From NCBI GenBank assembly GCA_002937525.1, contig PTKA01000033.1:1-9071 (forward strand): a stretch of 9,071 nt of DNA, written 5' to 3'. A program made the translations under genes and the position numbers. Numbering within the stretch: the first letter of the stretch is position 1; every line of letters begins with the position of its first letter. The DNA is from Alphaproteobacteria bacterium MarineAlpha10_Bin3. GTDB lineage: Bacteria > Pseudomonadota > Alphaproteobacteria > UBA8366 > GCA-2717185. Below, in pieces: positions 6,195 through 9,071 of this stretch. The notes beneath the pieces were generated by a model. That model did no database searches and was not told where the DNA came from. It saw nothing but the letters and a program-made list of their open reading frames with translations.

Positions 6195-6725
6195 TTACTT
6201 CAAATCTTTCAGGGCCGCCATGAAACCCTTTAAGGATACTGGAACCTTGATTGGTTTTTGGTCGCTGCCGGAAAAAGTGATCTTGGCCGAGGCGCCACGC
6301 TTGAAGAGGTTCAATAGATTTTCGTCGAAACTGAACCGCACGCGGCACCCCTTCAAGCCGCAAATTTCAATCGCCATTTCATAGATTTGGCCGTCATCGA
6401 CCTGCAGCGTCAAGCCCGGCGGTAGATAGATGCCAAGCGGCATAACGAATATTCCGACAGCTGTTTTTTCATCGTCGGCGAAACCGATGGCAAAATTCAG
6501 GATCGGCTGACGGCTCTCCTTGACAACGATATTCTGGAAAATCTGACAGGCTGCCGGTGCCCCCGTCGGGGTGTTACACCGTACGCCCCAAGCGTCATGG
6601 ATATTGCCGTGCGGATTTTGGGCTGCCGCTGGGAAGGATAGACCCAACGCTATCAAGGCAACCGTGAATTGAAGTTGTTTCAATCTTTGGCGCATGTTCC
6701 CATCGCCAATTATCGGGTTTGCCAT
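6195..6725 (-). CDS. Invasion-associated locus B (IalB) family periplasmic protein
   Basis: The product has a Sec signal peptide (basic MRQRLKQLQ, hydrophobic FTVALIALGLSF, cleavage near PAAA|Q) and a mature domain of about 140 residues. The family pattern is clear: WGVRC, a second Cys in AACQIFQ, IFVMPLGIYLPPGLTLQVDDG, a paired Cys in ICGLKGCRVRF, then a C-terminal VPVSLKGFMAAL. The four Cys probably form two disulfides. IalB was named in Bartonella for a role in erythrocyte invasion, but the family is widespread in free-living alphaproteobacteria, so no virulence role follows. ATG 6725 is chosen because AAGGG lies 8 nt upstream; ATG 6695 begins right at MRQRLK, gives a tighter signal peptide, but has GGGA only a few nt away. 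The gene is convergent with recA and divergent from alaS, and seems a single-gene unit. Confidence 0.9.
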   Translation of the reverse strand: MANPIIGDGNMRQRLKQLQFTVALIALGLSFPAAAQNPHGNIHDAWGVRCNTPTGAPAACQIFQNIVVKESRQPILNFAIGFADDEKTAVGIFVMPLGIYLPPGLTLQVDDGQIYEMAIEICGLKGCRVRFSFDENLLNLFKRGASAKITFSGSDQKPIKVPVSLKGFMAALKDLK

Positions 6726-6996
6726 TGGCGGCACCCTTGCTGTTTTGTTTGCACTTGGCGGCAGTTTACGCGAAGCGTGTTCTGGATTTCCACAGTCTTT
6801 GTGCCGTCTCGTGAATTTTTCGGTTTATAGTTCAACAGACCCCATATCCTGGGCCTTTGAGCCGGACCGTGGGTGGACAGGAATTGATCCTCGGTTTAAA
6901 AGGCCCATTCGCATTGGCGGCTATTTTGTATTGGCGCCTGCATGTGGCCCCGGCAGTGCCAGAAAGCCTGGCAGTGCCCTACCGAAGGTGTGATCG
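6726..6996. other. Divergent spacer between the IalB-family gene and alaS
   Basis: This spacer of about 270 bp must hold the promoters of both flanking genes, but I cannot name convincing -35/-10 pairs. TATAGT at 6826-6831 resembles a plus-strand -10 without a suitable -35. An open frame of 99 codons from 6694 to 6993 runs through it in the plus direction, but it overlaps the start of the minus-strand gene, has no good ribosome binding site and looks non-coding. A paired 9-bp repeat sits near the alaS end. Confidence 0.5.
6952..6978 (+). repeat. Repeated pseudo-palindrome GGCAGTGCC before alaS
   Basis: GGCAGTGCC occurs at 6952-6960 and 6970-6978, 9 bp apart. Each copy is a palindrome around its central base, so the two can also pair with each other (GGCA/TGCC with a central G-G mismatch). 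The second copy ends 6 nt before the alaS Shine-Dalgarno (GAAGGTG, 6984-6990). Confidence 0.55.
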
Positions 6997-9071
6997 ATGC
7001 AAGGCGTCAATGAAATCCGGACGGCGTTCCTGGATTATTTCCGACGCCACGATCACGAGGTTGTCGCTTCCTCACCGCTAGTTCCGCGCAACGACCCGAC
7101 ATTGATGTTTACCAATGCGGGCATGGTGCAGTTCAAGAATGTCTTCACCGGCGTAGAACAACGGCCTTACAAACGCGCGGTGACGTCACAAAAATGCGTC
7201 CGCGCCGGTGGTAAACACAACGATTTGGAGAATGTCGGCTATACCGTGCGCCACAACACCTTCTTTGAAATGCTGGGGAATTTCTCTTTTGGCGATTATT
7301 TCAAGGAACGCGCGATCGAACTGTCGTGGGACCTGGTAACCAAGGAATTTGGCCTCCCGATCGATAAATTGCTCGTCACCGTCTATGCCGAAGACGACCA
7401 AGCCCACGATTTATGGCGCAGGATTACCGGATTGCCGGAAAGCAAGATTATCCGCATTCCGACCTCCGACAATTTCTGGTCGATGGGCGACACCGGGCCA
7501 TGCGGACCGTGCTCGGAAATCTTCTTCGATCACGGGCCGGATATTCCTGGTGGGCCGCCGGGTAGTCCCGATGAAGACGGCGACCGGTTCATCGAAATTT
7601 GGAACCTCGTCTTCATGCAATACGAGCAACTATCCGATGGAAAGCGAATTGATCTGCCGCGCCCGTCGGTCGATACCGGCATGGGGCTTGAGCGGATCAC
7701 CGCCACCATGCAAGGCACCAATGACAGCTTCGCCATCGATTTGTTCCGTGCGTTGATTGAAGCATCGGCGCATCACACCAAGACCGACCCGGATGGTGCC
7801 GGCGCCGTGTCGCACCGGGTCATTGCCGATCATTTGCGTTCGTCCAGTTTTTTGATTGCCGATGGCGTATTGCCGTCCAACGAAGGACGGGGTTATGTGC
7901 TGCGGCGAATCATGCGCCGCGCCATGCGCCATGTGCATCTTCTGGGCGGCACCGAACCGCTGCTGTGGAAACTGACGCCGGTTCTGATACGGATGATGGG
8001 CCAGGCCTACCCGGAACTCGAACGGGCCGAAGCGCTGATTACCGAAACCTTGAAACTGGAGGAAACCGGATTCAACCGGACGCTGGCGCGCGGTATTCGC
8101 CTGCTGGACGACGAGACCGATAAGCTTGGCGATGGCGGAACCCTGCGCGGCGAGGTGGCGTTCAAACTATACGACACCTTTGGCTTCCCACTTGATCTGA
8201 CCCAGGACATTTTGCGCGGCAGGGGCTTGGCGGTCGATCTGGCCGGGTTCGAGCGCGCCATGGCCGGCCAGCGCGAGGAAGCCCGCAAGAATTGGCGCGG
8301 GTCGGGCGACGCATCGACGCAATCCTTATGGTTCGAGTTGCGCGAACGGCTTGGCGCGACCGAGTTCCTTGGTTATGCGACCGAACGGGCCGAAGGTGCG
8401 ATCGTTGCCATCGTCGTCGATGGCGCGCAGGTCGACAGCGTGAATGCCGGCGACGCAGCGACGCTTATCGTAAACCAGACGCCATTCTACGGCGAGTCGG
8501 GCGGCCAGGTCGGCGATACCGGCATCCTGTTCGCCGCCAAGGGGCAAGAGTTTGCCGTGAGCGACACCCAGCGCAAGCTGGACGACCTTATTCTCCATTC
8601 CGGCACTTTGAGCAACGGGGTGCTCCGGGTCGGCGATGTGGTGGATATGCGCGTCGAAGGCGGCCGGCGCGCGCGGGTGCGGGCCAATCATTCCGTGACC
8701 CATCTGCTGCATCAAGCTTTGCGCCGTCAGCTTGGCGATCACGTCACCCAGAAGGGTTCGCTGGTCGCGCCGGCGCATTTGCGCTTTGATTTCAGCCATC
8801 CCAAACCGGTCGGCGGCGACGAACTGGCCGCCATCGAACTGGCGGTAAATGCGCGCATTCGCGGCAATGGCGAAGTGAGCACGCGGCTGATGAGCCCCGA
8901 TGACGCGGTCGAGGCGGGCGCCCTGGCACTGTTCGGAGAAAAATACGGCGAGGAAGTCCGTGTCGTCGCCATGGGGGGAGCCGATGTCGGCGATTGGCCG
9001 GGCGGTTATTCGGTCGAATTGTGCGGCGGAATCCATGTCGAACGCACCGGCGATATCGGCTATTTCCGCAT
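6997..9071 (+). CDS. alaS: Alanyl-tRNA synthetase (5' part, cut by window end)
   Basis: AlaRS charges tRNA-Ala in the cytoplasm and clears mis-charged Ser and Gly. The frame stays open for 691 codons from ATG 6997 to the window edge; full-length enzymes have about 870-890 residues, so the C-terminal oligomerisation/tRNA-binding part is missing here only because the window stops. The class II catalytic domain is seen in [50 protein letters not shown] and DTGMGLERI. The editing domain has the zinc site His565 and His569 (NHSVTHLLH) with Cys676 and His680 (CGGIH), at nearly the same numbers as in E. coli. CGGIH replaces the usual CGGTH. GAAGGTG at 6-nt spacing supports the start. The minus-strand IalB gene separates it from recA, a common neighbour in this class. 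Confidence 0.98.
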   Translation, partial: MQGVNEIRTAFLDYFRRHDHEVVASSPLVPRNDPTLMFTNAGMVQFKNVFTGVEQRPYKRAVTSQKCVRAGGKHNDLENVGYTVRHNTFFEMLGNFSFGDYFKERAIELSWDLVTKEFGLPIDKLLVTVYAEDDQAHDLWRRITGLPESKIIRIPTSDNFWSMGDTGPCGPCSEIFFDHGPDIPGGPPGSPDEDGDRFIEIWNLVFMQYEQLSDGKRIDLPRPSVDTGMGLERITATMQGTNDSFAIDLFRALIEASAHHTKTDPDGAGAVSHRVIADHLRSSSFLIADGVLPSNEGRGYVLRRIMRRAMRHVHLLGGTEPLLWKLTPVLIRMMGQAYPELERAEALITETLKLEETGFNRTLARGIRLLDDETDKLGDGGTLRGEVAFKLYDTFGFPLDLTQDILRGRGLAVDLAGFERAMAGQREEARKNWRGSGDASTQSLWFELRERLGATEFLGYATERAEGAIVAIVVDGAQVDSVNAGDAATLIVNQTPFYGESGGQVGDTGILFAAKGQEFAVSDTQRKLDDLILHSGTLSNGVLRVGDVVDMRVEGGRRARVRANHSVTHLLHQALRRQLGDHVTQKGSLVAPAHLRFDFSHPKPVGGDELAAIELAVNARIRGNGEVSTRLMSPDDAVEAGALALFGEKYGEEVRVVAMGGADVGDWPGGYSVELCGGIHVERTGDIGYFR

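Noticed and set aside
6694..6993. Plus-strand open frame of 99 codons ending just before alaS
   Set aside because: No good ribosome binding site, low-complexity unlikely protein, and it overlaps the start of the IalB-family gene; more likely spacer.
1..9071. CRISPR array, tRNA/rRNA gene, phage or defence system
   Set aside because: No regularly spaced repeats, no cloverleaf or rRNA-like stretch, and no defence or phage protein signatures were seen on either strand.

Overview
This window looks like chromosomal DNA of an alphaproteobacterium, probably near the Rhodospirillales. The evidence is a fairly high-GC sequence with GTG starts, a recA promoter carrying the alphaproteobacterial LexA box (GAAC-N7-GAAC), an invasion-associated-locus-B (IalB) type periplasmic protein, a DUF2794-type protein, and recA and alaS lying close together. 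This is inferred from gene families and motifs; no search was run.

Left block (minus strand, about 28-3373): a compact yfgM-bamB-der operon read right to left. It encodes a membrane-anchored TPR-like protein (secretion/periplasmic chaperone network), the outer-membrane assembly lipoprotein BamB, and the ribosome-assembly GTPase Der. The genes are 10-12 nt apart and all three appear to use GTG starts. This is the same order as in gammaproteobacteria. The short divergent spacer (3374-3482) carries two candidate promoters that overlap each other on opposite strands.

Middle block (plus strand, about 3416-4332): a small Cys-rich lipoprotein of unrecognised function, followed by a DUF2794-family protein.

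The gap 4333-4881 is the most interesting part. It holds (i) a perfect GTTC-N7-GTTC LexA/SOS box overlapping the -10 of a candidate promoter about 510 nt before recA, (ii) a decayed C-terminal remnant of an IS5-family transposase, and (iii) the proximal recA promoter, with a perfect -10, a perfect LexA box just upstream of it and a second half-degenerate box just downstream.

Right block (about 4882-9071): recA, complete, with unusual residues in the DNA-binding loops and a 27-bp in-frame duplication in its C-terminal tail; a hairpin with T-runs on both strands that fits a bidirectional terminator; a convergent IalB-family gene on the minus strand; and alaS (alanyl-tRNA synthetase), which runs off the right edge after 691 codons. 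No rRNA, tRNA, CRISPR array or intact mobile element was seen. I found no clearly new multi-gene system. The best leads are the SOS-control architecture and IS debris upstream of recA.
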